The notes: generated by a model not told the origin, from the letters alone. 64,000 nt of DNA from Actinomycetota bacterium (GCA_003134555.1 PLBO01000121.1:1-64000), one strand, 5' to 3'. Positions 44,311 through 52,639 are shown, counted from the first letter of the stretch. A program made the numbers and translations.

Positions 44311-44373
44311 TGCCCGCCGGCGCGCAGCGGGTTGTCCACCGGCCCGGGGCACTGGGGCAGGCTAGGTCGGAGC

Positions 44374-44387
44374 CGACGTTCGTGTCA
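44374..44387. promoter_or_regulatory. TGAC-N6-GTCA-like site near tetR
   Basis: CGACGTTCGTGTCA, with one arm CGAC instead of TGAC. It is 64 bp upstream of the tetR start and could mediate autorepression. Confidence 0.5.
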
Positions 44388-44436
44388 TGTTTTAGGGCTC
44401 TCGCCCTGACTGGACGCGGCCTGCACCGCTACGCTC

Positions 44437-44450
44437 CGACGCCGACGTCA
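44437..44450. promoter_or_regulatory. TGAC-N6-GTCA-like site near maoC
   Basis: CGACGCCGACGTCA, followed by GCTTCG exactly as at 61301-61320. It is 15 bp before the maoC start codon, positioned to block transcription or initiation. Confidence 0.6.
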
Positions 44451-44465
44451 GCTTCGGAGGGCCCA

Positions 44466-44882
44466 GTGAGCGTGACCACATACGACACGGTTTCGGTCGG
44501 CGAGGAACGGACGCAGGAATTCCCGGCGCTCACTCGCACGATGTTCGTGAAGTACGCCGGCGCCAGCGGCGACTTCAACCCGATGCACCACGACGACACG
44601 ATCGCGACCCAGGTCGGGAACCCGTCCGTGTTCGGCCACGGCATGCTCTCGATGGGCCTCGCCGCTCGAGTCCTCAAGGACTGGTTCGGCGCCGAGTCGC
44701 TCCGGCGACTCCAGGTTCGATTCGCGAAGCAGGTTTGGCCCGGCGATGTGCTCACGTGCACGGCAGTGGTCACCGGTAAGCGCGACGACGGGGGCGAACA
44801 CCTCGTCGATCTCGACCTGACCGTCGCGAACCAGGACGGCGTCACCGCGATCACGGGTTCGGCCACCGCGGCGGTTGCGTAG
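44466..44882 (+). CDS. MaoC-like (R)-specific enoyl-CoA hydratase/dehydratase
   Basis: 138 residues, single hot-dog domain. The hydratase motif YAGASGDFNPMHHDD carries the catalytic Asp and His. VFGHGMLSMGL follows. It adds water to enoyl-CoA or removes it. GTG 44466 follows a ggaggg ribosome site; GTG 44472 is an alternative. The stop directly precedes the start of the SDR gene. Divergent from tetR, with two palindromic sites between them. Confidence 0.85.
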   Translation: MSVTTYDTVSVGEERTQEFPALTRTMFVKYAGASGDFNPMHHDDTIATQVGNPSVFGHGMLSMGLAARVLKDWFGAESLRRLQVRFAKQVWPGDVLTCTAVVTGKRDDGGEHLVDLDLTVANQDGVTAITGSATAAVA

Positions 44883-45773
44883 ATGGGATTGCTCGACGGT
44901 CGCGTCGCGATCGTCACCGGTTCCGGCCGTGGTATCGGGCGCGAGTTCGCGTTGTGCTTCGCGCGTGAAGGCGCTTCGGTCGTCGTGAACGACGTCGGCG
45001 TCTCGCTCGACGGCCGCGGGACCCAAGAAGATCCTGCGGCGCAGGTGTGCGACGAGATCGAGGCGCTGGGGTCGAAGGCCGTGCCCAACTACGACTCGGT
45101 CACCGATTTCGACGCGGCCCGCAACATCGTGCGTACGGCGGTCGAAGCGTTCGGCACGGTCGACATCCTCGTCAACAACGCCGGCATCGTGCGCGACAAG
45201 ACGTTGCTGAAGATGGACGAGACGGATTTCGATTCGGTCGTCGCAGTGCACCTGAAGGGCACGTTCAACTGCACGCGGCACGCGGCCGAGGTGATGAAGG
45301 AGAAGGGCTACGGGCGGGTCGTCAACATCACGTCGTCGGCCGGGTTGCGCGGCAACTTCGGGCAGACGAACTACGGCGCCGCCAAGGCCGGCATCATGGG
45401 TATGACGTTCGTCTGGTCGATGGAGCTCGGTCGCTACGGCATCACGGTCAACGCGGTTGCACCGGCCGGCGCGACGCGCATGACCGCGGGACTCTACGAG
45501 CGCTCGGGCAAGGAACCACCGCCCGAGGAGAATCCGGCGCTCAATGCGCCGCTCGTCGCCTTCCTCGCGTCCGAATCAGCCGCGCACGTGAACGGACAGA
45601 TCCTCGGCCGAACCGAATACGCCTACACGTTGTTCCAGCACCCGAAGCAGATCGCATGGATGTGGAAGGACGGAGGCTGGAACGCGTCGGAGGTCGCCGA
45701 GAAGTTCGACGTGACACTCGGCCAGCACGTCCAGCCGGTCGGCATGGTGATGCCCAAGTCGATGGAGAAGTGA
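44883..45773 (+). CDS. SDR 3-hydroxyacyl-CoA dehydrogenase-like (multifunctional-enzyme-2 type)
   Basis: 296 residues. The Rossmann motif GSGRGIGRE, the NNAG motif, Ser in ITSSAGLRGNFGQ and the YGAAK catalytic pair are all present. The insertion NDVGVSLDGRGTQEDPA after strand 2 is typical of the dehydrogenase unit of peroxisomal-type multifunctional enzyme 2, which oxidises 3-hydroxyacyl-CoA. It follows the maoC hydratase without a gap, matching the fused hydratase-dehydrogenase of eukaryotes in two separate genes. Confidence 0.88.
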   Translation: MGLLDGRVAIVTGSGRGIGREFALCFAREGASVVVNDVGVSLDGRGTQEDPAAQVCDEIEALGSKAVPNYDSVTDFDAARNIVRTAVEAFGTVDILVNNAGIVRDKTLLKMDETDFDSVVAVHLKGTFNCTRHAAEVMKEKGYGRVVNITSSAGLRGNFGQTNYGAAKAGIMGMTFVWSMELGRYGITVNAVAPAGATRMTAGLYERSGKEPPPEENPALNAPLVAFLASESAAHVNGQILGRTEYAYTLFQHPKQIAWMWKDGGWNASEVAEKFDVTLGQHVQPVGMVMPKSMEK

Positions 45774-45803
45774 GCGACCGCGAGTGATGCGCCGGCGCGT
45801 GTG

Positions 45804-46448
45804 ATGCGGTGGCCGTTGGGGGTCGTCGATGTCACGTACGCGCGGCGTGGCGACATCGTCGAGCGTGCCCGCGCCGCCCGGGCCGACGGGTTCGCGCACA
45901 TCGACCCGCTCGTCGACACCGATCCCACCCTTCTTGCGCTGCCGATCGGGTGTCCGACCGCGTTCCCGAAACCGGTCGACACGTGGTGCTCGACCCCCGC
46001 TCCGAGCGCACAGCTCGACGGGGCGTGGGAGCGGGCGGTCCGCTGGTGGCGCGCGGCTCCCCACGCGCTGATGGAACCCTGGGCGGGCGCGGTAGTGAAC
46101 TCGTTCGACGCCGTGCACGCGTTCCGGGCCGAGGCCGGTGACGTTCGGCTGCTCGTCGACACGGGTCACGTGGTCGACTGGGGCGGTGATCCCTGCGAGT
46201 TGCTCGAGCTCGCCGATCATGTGCAGCTCCGGCAGGGGAAGCCGGGGAGCACCCAACTACACGTCGACGACCCGACCGGCGTCGTCGACTTCGACGCGGT
46301 GTTCCGCACGCTGGAGCGGCTCGACTATCGCGGCAAGATCAGCGTCGAGTACTTCGACCTGCCCCACAACGGCTGGCCGCTCGCGGACCCGGAGCAATGG
46401 GCGCGCGATCTCGCGGCCCGGCTACGCGGGTCCGGGCCAGACCGGTAG
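45804..46448 (+). CDS. Sugar-phosphate isomerase/epimerase-like (xylose isomerase TIM-barrel fold)
   Basis: About 214 residues from ATG 45804 (GTG 45801 is next to it). The pattern RARAARADGFAHID, VNSFDAVHAFRAEAGDVRLLVDTGHV, ADHVQLRQGKPG and GKISVEYFDLP (metal-binding Asp/His/Glu at strand ends) is that of the xylose isomerase-like family. It is shorter than usual (about 270). Its 3' end overlaps the convergent SMP-30 gene by 27 nt. Substrate unknown; neighbours suggest sugar-acid metabolism. Confidence 0.65.
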   Translation: MRWPLGVVDVTYARRGDIVERARAARADGFAHIDPLVDTDPTLLALPIGCPTAFPKPVDTWCSTPAPSAQLDGAWERAVRWWRAAPHALMEPWAGAVVNSFDAVHAFRAEAGDVRLLVDTGHVVDWGGDPCELLELADHVQLRQGKPGSTQLHVDDPTGVVDFDAVFRTLERLDYRGKISVEYFDLPHNGWPLADPEQWARDLAARLRGSGPDR

Positions 46449-47288
46449 CGGAAGCCCGGGCGTCGGCATTCCCTCGAACGCGACGAGGTTGCCGGGGAGC
46501 GCGTCGGTGACGAAAAGCGTGCGGAGGTCGTCACCGCCGAAGCAGCAGTTGGTCGTGAGCCCTTCGCCTTCGATCGGCAGGAAATCGAGGATCGTTCCGT
46601 CGCGGTCGACGATGCGGATGCCGTGCTCGATCGTCGACGCGACGTAGAAGCGACCGTCGACGTCGAGGCAGAACCCGTCGCCGCCGCCTTGGCCGAGCTT
46701 GGGGACGATCCAGTCGCGCGACCCGTCGGCGTACACCCGTTGCAATCCTCGCCGTTCGACCACGACGACGGTGCCGTCGGCTTCGAACGCGATTCCGTTG
46801 CAGTAGTAGAAGTCGTCGGCGAAGGTGGTGACGCGGCCGTCCCGCCCGAACACCATGACCCGGCCGAACCCGTCCTCGGTCGGCGGGAAGTGGCCGGGGT
46901 CGGTGAAGTACACGGTGCCGTCGGGGGTGATCGCGAGATCGTTGGGTCCCCGGAAGCCTGCGTCGGCCAGATAGGTCACGGTTCCGTCGGGCGCCGCGAG
47001 CTGCAATCCCGGAACCGCCGGGACGCACGCGGGCAGCGTGGCGAACACGCCGGGCAGCTTCGAAAAGTCGATGCCGCCGTTCTGGGTCACCAGGATCGAG
47101 CCGTCGGCCGCGAGCGCGGCTCCGTTCGCGCCGCCGCTCGTGACCGCGATCCGCTCGACCGTCCCGGAGTCGGGCCACACGCGGAACAGCGCGCCCGCGG
47201 CGACGCTCGTCGCGACGACGGTTCCGTCGGCACACCAAACCGGACCTTCCGCGAACGGGATGCCTTTGCCGACGACGACCGACTGCAC
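46422..47288 (-). CDS. SMP-30/gluconolactonase-family lactonase
   Basis: 288 residues forming a six-bladed propeller. The metal ligands are Glu in FAEGPVW, Asn in RGPNDLAITPDG, and Asn and Asp around YYCNGIAF and GGDGFCLDVDG. The family hydrolyses sugar lactones with calcium or zinc. GTG 47288 is supported by TACGGT six nt upstream. It is divergent from the 2-hydroxyacid dehydrogenase gene with 48 bp between the start codons. Confidence 0.85.
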   Translation of the reverse strand: MQSVVVGKGIPFAEGPVWCADGTVVATSVAAGALFRVWPDSGTVERIAVTSGGANGAALAADGSILVTQNGGIDFSKLPGVFATLPACVPAVPGLQLAAPDGTVTYLADAGFRGPNDLAITPDGTVYFTDPGHFPPTEDGFGRVMVFGRDGRVTTFADDFYYCNGIAFEADGTVVVVERRGLQRVYADGSRDWIVPKLGQGGGDGFCLDVDGRFYVASTIEHGIRIVDRDGTILDFLPIEGEGLTTNCCFGGDDLRTLFVTDALPGNLVAFEGMPTPGLPLPVWPGPA

Positions 47289-47294
47289 GGCCGC

Positions 47295-47300
47295 ACCGTA
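47295..47300 (-). promoter_or_regulatory. -10 element TACGGT (leaderless SMP-30 start)
   Basis: TACGGT on the minus strand, then six nt, then GTG 47288. The element falls where the -35 region of the opposite promoter should be. Confidence 0.55.
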
Positions 47301-47322
47301 CGACGAACGCGGCGACGCGAGC

Positions 47323-47328
47323 TAGCTT
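47323..47328 (+). promoter_or_regulatory. -10 element TAGCTT (leaderless dehydrogenase start)
   Basis: TAGCTT lies 8 nt before GTG 47337. Its -35 region (about 47300-47305) overlaps the minus-strand -10, so only one promoter of the pair could be occupied at a time. Confidence 0.55.
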
Positions 47329-47336
47329 CTCCCGTC

Positions 47337-48278
47337 GTGCGCATCATCGCCCAGCTCGGCGCGGGTTCGGCCGAAGCCGTTCGGATCCAGGATTCGTTTC
47401 CCGATGTCGAGCTCGTGGAGTTCGCCGGCGGCGACCCGCCGGCCGGACTGAAAGCTGACGCCTTCTTCGGCGGCTATCTCGGTTGGGACGCGATTCTCGC
47501 CTGGCTCGACGCCGCGGAGGTTCGGTGGGTCCAGCTCTCGGGCACCGGCATCGACAACGTGGCGCGTGCGGTGTTCGATCACGATCGAATCGTTACCTGC
47601 GCGCGCGGCGCCGGCGCGGTGCCGATCTCGGAATGGGTGATGGCGGCGATCCTGGCGTGGGCCAAACGATTTCCCGAGACGTTCCTCTCGGAGCCGCCGA
47701 AGTACTGGAACTTTCCGATCCCCACCCTCGATCGCGTCGAGGGGTCGACCGTCGCCCTCGTCGGACTCGGTGGTATCGGCGCCGCTGTCGCCTCCCGCGC
47801 GCTGGCGTTCGGAATGGAAGTACGTGCCCTCCGGCGTACGGATGCGCCGAGCCCTGTTGAAGGCGTGCAGGTCGTGCGTTCGCTCGACGAGCTCTTACCG
47901 GGAGCCGCGCACGTGGTGCTCGCCGCGCCCGCGACCGCGCGTACGCGTCATCTGATCGACGCCGACGCGTTCGCGAAGATGACGCCGGGCGTGCATCTCG
48001 TCAACATCGCTCGAGGCGCGCTCGTCGATCAGGATGCGTTGCGGGCCGCGCTCGACGACGGCTCGGTCGCGATGGCGACGCTCGACACCGTCGAACCGGA
48101 GCCGCTTCCCGCCGGGCACTGGCTCTACTCGCATCCGAAGGTCCGGATGACTGCGCACATCTCCTGGTACACGCCCCAACTCCAAGCGGCGGCGGTCGAC
48201 ATCTTGATCGAGAACATCGGGCGATATCTCGGCGGTGAGCCGCTCCTGCACGTCGTCGATCGCGACGAGGGTTACTAG
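47337..48278 (+). CDS. D-2-hydroxyacid dehydrogenase
   Basis: 313 residues. The NAD motif is GLGGIGAAV. The catalytic Arg lies in NIARGALVD, the Glu in DTVEPEPL and the His in TAHIS. These enzymes interconvert 2-oxo acids and D-2-hydroxy acids (glyoxylate, hydroxypyruvate or others). GTG 47337 is fixed by the promoter spacing; upstream readings of the frame are antisense to the SMP-30 gene. Stop and next start overlap (TAGTG). Confidence 0.88.
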   Translation: MRIIAQLGAGSAEAVRIQDSFPDVELVEFAGGDPPAGLKADAFFGGYLGWDAILAWLDAAEVRWVQLSGTGIDNVARAVFDHDRIVTCARGAGAVPISEWVMAAILAWAKRFPETFLSEPPKYWNFPIPTLDRVEGSTVALVGLGGIGAAVASRALAFGMEVRALRRTDAPSPVEGVQVVRSLDELLPGAAHVVLAAPATARTRHLIDADAFAKMTPGVHLVNIARGALVDQDALRAALDDGSVAMATLDTVEPEPLPAGHWLYSHPKVRMTAHISWYTPQLQAAAVDILIENIGRYLGGEPLLHVVDRDEGY

Positions 48279-49342
48279 TGGCGGGTGCGGTCGTCGTCGG
48301 TACCGGGTTCGGGTGCCGGGTGCACGTCCCCGCGCTGCGCAATGCGGGGTTCACCGTTCAGGCGCTCGTCGGGCGCGACGGGGCGCGCACGCAGCGCCGC
48401 GCCGATCGACTCGGGATACCCCGGGCGTGCACGACGCTCGCCGATGCGCTCGCGCTCGAAGGGGTCGACGCGGTCACCATCGCAACCCCGCCCGACACGC
48501 ACGCGGCGCTCGCAATCGAAGCGTGTGAGGCGGGCCGGCATGTTGTGTGCGAGAAACCGTTCGCCCTCGACGCCGCGGAGGCCGAGCGCATGCTCACCGC
48601 GGCGCAGCGCGCCGGTGTGACCCATCTCGTCGGGCACGAGTTCCGGTGGGCGCCCGACCGTGCGCTGGTCGCGCGCGCGATCGCGGCCGGCACGATCGGC
48701 GAGCCGCGGACGTTCTCGCTGGTGCAGTACGTGCCTCTTGTTGCCGATCCCACCGCGCCGGTGCCGGATTGGTGGTTCGACGGCCGGCGCGGCGGAGGTT
48801 GGCTCGGCGCTTCGGGCTCGCACGTCGTCGATCAGGTGCGGACGTGGCTCGGCGAGATCGCTTCGGTCAGCGCCGCGCTCCCGATCGTGAGCGCGCGCGC
48901 CGGCGGCGCCGAAGACAGCTTCGTAGTGCGGCTCACGACGCGCAGTGGTGCACAAGGTGTGCTCCAGCAAACGGCCGCGTCGTGGACGCCGCACGTCGTA
49001 GGAGTGTCGATCGTCGCAGGTACGAAAGGAACGATCGAGGTCACCGGCGAAGGAGTGTTCTGTTCGGATCGCGGCGGGCGGCACGCGCTGCCCGTGCCGC
49101 CCGACCTTGCGTTACCCGTGCCGCCGACACTCTCGGAAGATCCCCGCGAGCGGTACACCCATCTCGAGCTCGGACCGTATACGCGCCTGGCCGAGGCGTT
49201 GCGGGCGGGTATTGATGGGCTCGCGGCCGACTCCGCAGTCGTGGCGCCGACATTCGTCGACGGTGTGGCCGAGATGCGAGTGCTCGATGCGATCCGGGCG
49301 TCGGCGGCCGCGGGAGGCGCGGTCGTCGCCGTAGCCGGGTAG
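48278..49342 (+). CDS. Gfo/Idh/MocA-family oxidoreductase
   Basis: 354 residues. The N-terminal Rossmann domain has GTGFGCRVHVPAL and the family signature CEKPF. The C-terminal alpha/beta domain has GGGWLGASGSHVVDQ with the likely catalytic His. It oxidises or isomerises sugars or inositols with NAD(P). GTG 48278 overlaps the preceding stop by one base, so it is coupled to the hydroxyacid dehydrogenase. Confidence 0.85.
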   Translation: MAGAVVVGTGFGCRVHVPALRNAGFTVQALVGRDGARTQRRADRLGIPRACTTLADALALEGVDAVTIATPPDTHAALAIEACEAGRHVVCEKPFALDAAEAERMLTAAQRAGVTHLVGHEFRWAPDRALVARAIAAGTIGEPRTFSLVQYVPLVADPTAPVPDWWFDGRRGGGWLGASGSHVVDQVRTWLGEIASVSAALPIVSARAGGAEDSFVVRLTTRSGAQGVLQQTAASWTPHVVGVSIVAGTKGTIEVTGEGVFCSDRGGRHALPVPPDLALPVPPTLSEDPRERYTHLELGPYTRLAEALRAGIDGLAADSAVVAPTFVDGVAEMRVLDAIRASAAAGGAVVAVAG

Positions 49343-49351
49343 AAAGGGCAC

Positions 49352-49801
49352 ATGCACGTTCTCATTGCAACCGACGGTTCACCCGCGTCGATCGAAGCGG
49401 CGCGCCGCGCCGGTGAGCTCCTGAGGTCGGCCGACCAGATCACACTGCTCAGTGTGCTCACGGAAGTTCCCGGCGACGATGCCGGCGGCTTCGAGGGATC
49501 GGTGTATTCACCGGGGGAGCAGGAGCAACTCTGGAAGCAGGAGATGGCGGAGGCAGGTGAAGAGCTCGAGCGCACGGCCGCCGCGCTCTCCACCGCAAAG
49601 GTCGACAAGCGCATCGAGGTCGGCGACGTCGGCGGGATGGTTTGCCGCGTCGCCGCCGATCTGCATGTCGACGTGATCGTCGTCGGTTCGCACGGCCACG
49701 GCGCGATCGCTCGGATCCTGCTCGGCTCCGTGAGCGAAAAGGTCGTTCGACACGCACCCTGTCCAGTGCTCGTGGTCCGACCGGCCGCGGAACCGAAGTA
49801 G
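49352..49801 (+). CDS. Universal stress protein (UspA family)
   Basis: 149 residues. The start MHVLIATDGSPAS and the ATP-binding motif GSHGHGAIARILLGSVSEKVV (G-x2-G-x9-G-S, positions about 120-140) are standard. ATP-binding Usp proteins help cells survive stress or stasis. TAGAAA six nt upstream of ATG 49352 is an imperfect leaderless promoter. Nine bp follow the Gfo/Idh gene, so transcriptional read-through is also possible. Confidence 0.85.
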   Translation: MHVLIATDGSPASIEAARRAGELLRSADQITLLSVLTEVPGDDAGGFEGSVYSPGEQEQLWKQEMAEAGEELERTAAALSTAKVDKRIEVGDVGGMVCRVAADLHVDVIVVGSHGHGAIARILLGSVSEKVVRHAPCPVLVVRPAAEPK

Positions 49802-49815
49802 CGCTCGTGGCGTTC

Positions 49816-50217
49816 ATGGGTGTTCATATCGCGGTTGCGGACATGGCGCGCGCGATGGACTTCTATCGCCGGGCCGGGATTTCCGTGCCTGATGGGTCCG
49901 AGGAAGATGTTCACGTCGAGATTGCTGTCAGCGACGGCGTTCACCTTGCCTTCAGCACTCCCGTAGTAATCGCGATGTACGACGCAGCATGGCGAGGACC
50001 GAGCCCGTCGACTGCAACTGTGTTGCAACTCCTACTCCCGACTCGTGCCGCGGTCGACGAGATGTACGCGTCGCTGACGAACGCCGGATACCAAGGGCAT
50101 CTCGTACCGCTGGACGCCTTCTTTGGTGACCGCTACTGCGAGGTCGACGACGCCGACGGTCACACCGTCGGGTTTCACAGCCCCACCGACGACTCAATGC
50201 GAGGTGGTCCGGGCTGA
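49816..50217 (+). CDS. Glyoxalase/VOC-superfamily protein
   Basis: 133 residues. GVHIAVADMARAMDFYRRAG, VHVEIAVSDGVHLAF and FFGDRYCEVDDADGHTVGFH give the paired beta-alpha-beta VOC modules. The metal-site residues are a His at the N-terminus and a late Glu/His set. GTG 49807 would add three residues. Members include bleomycin-resistance-like and dioxygenase-like proteins, so function is open. Confidence 0.75.
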   Translation: MGVHIAVADMARAMDFYRRAGISVPDGSEEDVHVEIAVSDGVHLAFSTPVVIAMYDAAWRGPSPSTATVLQLLLPTRAAVDEMYASLTNAGYQGHLVPLDAFFGDRYCEVDDADGHTVGFHSPTDDSMRGGPG

Positions 50218-50225
50218 GTTTGCGG

Positions 50226-50336
50226 TTAGCGGAACCCGGCGTAGGCCAGCGTGATGACGCCGATCCCGGCGAGTACACCCGGAAGCACGAATATCAGCGC
50301 AAACGCGATGGCAGTGCGACGGCGCCGAGCGCACAA
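50226..50336 (-). CDS. Possible 36-residue single-span membrane peptide
   Basis: From TTG 50336 the frame reads a basic start (CARRRRTA), then one hydrophobic helix of about 20 residues (IAFALIFVLPGVLAGIGVIT) and stop TAA. TACCGA seven nt upstream is only a weak promoter match. The charge-then-helix pattern is suggestive, but the frame is short and no homologue is recognised. Confidence 0.3.
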   Translation of the reverse strand: MCARRRRTAIAFALIFVLPGVLAGIGVITLAYAGFR

Positions 50337-50386
50337 CTGTCGCTCGGTACTGGCCGCGGAACGCGGGATCGGGCATCATTTGCGCC

Positions 50387-50611
50387 GTGGGGACTCGGCC
50401 TGGGTCGGTAGTGCGAACCTTCTTCACACTGCTTGCCTTGGTGGTCGTGTGCCTCCCGATCGTGGGTTGGCTCGCGTCCAGCCACAGCGTGCGGTGGGGC
50501 ACGGTGCCGGAATGGATTGGCGCTTTGTCTCTCGTGGTGATCGCCGCGAGCGTGAGGAGACTCGCGCTCGACCGCGAACACGCGGGACGCGGCAGCGAAT
50601 TGCGCCGGTAG
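50387..50611 (+). CDS. Small two-span membrane protein, unknown function
   Basis: 74 residues from GTG 50387 (66 from GTG 50411). Two hydrophobic stretches (FFTLLALVVVCLPIVGWLA and WIGALSLVVIAAS) are separated by a short polar loop, and the end is basic. The upstream element GATCGGGCATCATTTGCGCC recurs, slightly changed, before the membrane protein at 52717. With CATCAT read as a -10, the GTG would be leaderless. No homologue recognised. Confidence 0.5.
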   Translation: MGTRPGSVVRTFFTLLALVVVCLPIVGWLASSHSVRWGTVPEWIGALSLVVIAASVRRLALDREHAGRGSELRR

Positions 50612-50774
50612 GGCGGACCCATAACCGCCACGCTGCGCTCGGCGACCGGGGCCGACGGCCGCGTGAGCGCCGATGTGCCGATCTGTCGGCGGCGAGTGAG
50701 CCGTCAACTACGCGATCTTGGGCGCGCGTTCTGGCGCGTCCCTGACCGGCACTTTGAGGGCGGGCCTGGGCCGG

Positions 50775-50780
50775 TAGCGT
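50775..50780 (+). promoter_or_regulatory. -10 element TAGCGT (leaderless start)
   Basis: TAGCGT lies 8 nt before GTG 50789 and decides the start of the phosphatase gene. Confidence 0.55.
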
Positions 50781-50788
50781 CGTCGGTC

Positions 50789-51553
50789 GTGGACAGCGCT
50801 GATGACTTACAACTCGCGTTCGACACTTCGGACCTGGCGGCGGACCTCGCGCTCGCTTACTTCGAGTCTGGCGTTTCGGCAACGCTGAAGGCCGACGGCA
50901 CACCGGTCACGGAAGCCGACCGGGCAGTCGAGCGATTGATTCGCGAGACGTTGTCTGCGGCGAGGCCAGAAGATGCGCTCCTCGGCGAAGAACTTGGTCA
51001 ACTCGGTGAGTCCGATCGGGTCTGGATCATCGACCCGGTTGACGGCACGTCGTTCTTCAGCCGGCGTGACCCGAACTGGCGAGTTCACATTGCGCTGGAG
51101 GTTGCCGGGAGCACTGAGATCGCGGTCGTCACCGCTCCTGCGCTGCGACGCTGCTGGTGGGCGACCCGAGGCGGCGGTTCTTTCGAGTCGTCCTGGCCAC
51201 GCGAGGAGGCCGAATCGAAGCGCCTCGAAGTCAGCACCACTTCGATGTTGGCTGATGCTCGGCTCGATGCTCTGGACGACGCGTCCAGAGCCCGTCTCCC
51301 ACCCAGTGGGGCCCGCGCACCCGCAAGCCCCCTCGCGCTCGTCGAGCTTGTCCGTGGCGAAATCGATGCCTTCTTGGTCGAGTGCTGCCACATCTGGGAT
51401 CACGCGCCATGGATTCTTCTCGTCGAGGAAGCGGGCGGCCGTTTCACCGATCGAACCGGAGGACATGCGGGCGATCAAGGCGGTGGCCTGTACTCCAACG
51501 CCAACTTGCACAGTCAGTTGCTCGCCGCGCTTCAATACCCGGCGCGCCCCTGA
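50789..51553 (+). CDS. Inositol-monophosphatase-family phosphatase (histidinol-phosphatase-like)
   Basis: 254 residues. Metal-binding motifs are in order: LLGEELGQLG (Glu), WIIDPVDGTSFF (Asp-x-x-Asp-Gly-Thr), and IWDHAPWILLVEEAGG (Asp). The family dephosphorylates inositol monophosphate, histidinol phosphate, fructose-1,6-bisphosphate or adenosine bisphosphate. Longer in-frame readings exist (ATG-type start near 50663) but have no similarity; the -10 element supports GTG 50789. Third-position GC looks a little lower than in flanking genes. Confidence 0.82.
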   Translation: MDSADDLQLAFDTSDLAADLALAYFESGVSATLKADGTPVTEADRAVERLIRETLSAARPEDALLGEELGQLGESDRVWIIDPVDGTSFFSRRDPNWRVHIALEVAGSTEIAVVTAPALRRCWWATRGGGSFESSWPREEAESKRLEVSTTSMLADARLDALDDASRARLPPSGARAPASPLALVELVRGEIDAFLVECCHIWDHAPWILLVEEAGGRFTDRTGGHAGDQGGGLYSNANLHSQLLAALQYPARP

Positions 51554-51717
51554 CCGCCGGGTCGGGGCGTACAGATTGCCGGTCGAATGGAGCAGGGGAA
51601 CGTCCGAGAGTGCGCACCGATCCGGCGATCTGTCTCCTGCGAAGAGACGAAGACTCGGTGCCATCCGCCGCGTCAGATCTGGCGATCGGGTCGTCCTGAT
51701 CGGCCATCAGCTTCCGA

Positions 51718-52035
51718 CTACGCATCGGAATGGGCGGAGGCCGAGATCTTGGGAACAACGTGAAACTCGATGCGATACACGAGCGTGTCGTCGTCGATCG
51801 GACCCGCGTGTGCAGCGCGCTGGCGTAGCGATTCGCGATCATTCTCACCCGCTCGACGCACGTCTGCTGCTGTCACGCTGGAGAACGGAACTATCTCAAT
51901 GGAGTCGATCTCGATGCGTACCGCGCCCGTTGCGTATTGACCTCCAATCTTGACCTTCGGGCGACTCCAGAGTCTGAACGACAGCGTGATGCGTCCCGTG
52001 GCCACCCGGTCGCGCAACGCGGGACTGAACTGCAT
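51718..52035 (-). CDS. Small conserved-looking protein, possibly ASCH/PUA-like
   Basis: 105 residues from ATG 52035. The sequence (RITLSFRLWSRPKVKIGGQYATG, RIEIDSIEIVPFSSVTAADVRRAGE, VYRIEFHVV) resembles small ASCH-domain proteins, which bind RNA or nucleotides. I am not certain of the family. The start is supported by TAGCGT seven nt upstream. Its 3' neighbour is the convergent phosphatase, 164 bp away; that gap holds only a weak five-bp stem-loop (51632-51648). Confidence 0.6.
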   Translation of the reverse strand: MQFSPALRDRVATGRITLSFRLWSRPKVKIGGQYATGAVRIEIDSIEIVPFSSVTAADVRRAGENDRESLRQRAAHAGPIDDDTLVYRIEFHVVPKISASAHSDA

Positions 52036-52042
52036 CGGCCCA

Positions 52043-52048
52043 ACGCTA
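52043..52048 (-). promoter_or_regulatory. -10 element TAGCGT (leaderless start)
   Basis: On the minus strand TAGCGT is followed by seven nt and ATG 52035. It overlaps the stop region of the upstream globin gene. Confidence 0.55.
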
Positions 52049-52639
52049 CGACCGCGACGGCACAGATCTGTCGATCGGCACTCGCCGTGACGATCGTGAT
52101 CGGAGATGAAGGCTATTTCGTCCGCTGGACGAGCACGCCCATACCTGCTGATCGGTGGTGGCCGTAGGTGAGTCGGTGTCTCGGTGCTCCTGAGGTCCGT
52201 CCCAGGACCACCGCGCGAGAGGCAGTCCCATGGGGACATCGTCAGGAGAGTCGGGGTAGCCGGCCATGCGGCGCGTGGCCCAGCGAAAGTAAGCCTCGAG
52301 CATGGATCGCAGACGTTGGTCGTCCGGAAGTCGGGCGTCGTCGATGGCCTGCGCGAAGCAGACTTGCGCGCGTTCATCCATCTCGACGTGCTCGCCGTTG
52401 CCCGAGTGCATCTTCGTGACCATCGTCTCGTCACCCATCGACGCGCTGTGGGCGGGTGGCCCGCCGAGCGATTCCGCCCAATACGCGGCGAGTCGCTCAG
52501 AGTGCTGAGGGTGATAGCCGTGCGAGAACGCGTGGCTCACGACCGGGTCGGCGAGGCAGCGTGTGTGCCATGCGTGCGCAAGTCTCAGGAAGGCTTCCTC
52601 GCCGCCCACCGCGTCGAAGATCGTTTGCGACACAGACAT
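52046..52639 (-). CDS. Truncated (2/2) haemoglobin, group II-like, with C-terminal extension
   Basis: 197 residues from ATG 52639 (GTG 52633 also possible). The globin part covers about 1-145: TIFDAVGGEEAFLRLAHAWH, HSERLAAYWAESLGGP, VTKMHSGNGEHVEM and the end VPMGLPLARWSWDGP. Such globins bind oxygen or nitric oxide. Globins of this type usually end a few residues after the RWSWDGP block; here about 45 more residues follow that look like read-through (SSSGRNSLHLRSRSSRR). The gene stops on the promoter of the next gene. Confidence 0.8.
   Translation of the reverse strand: MSVSQTIFDAVGGEEAFLRLAHAWHTRCLADPVVSHAFSHGYHPQHSERLAAYWAESLGGPPAHSASMGDETMVTKMHSGNGEHVEMDERAQVCFAQAIDDARLPDDQRLRSMLEAYFRWATRRMAGYPDSPDDVPMGLPLARWSWDGPQEHRDTDSPTATTDQQVWACSSSGRNSLHLRSRSSRRVPIDRSVPSRS

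Noticed and set aside
51632-51648. GTCTC-CTGCGAA-GAGAC stem-loop between convergent genes as terminator
   Set aside because: Only five base pairs, large loop, no T-tract; too weak to call.
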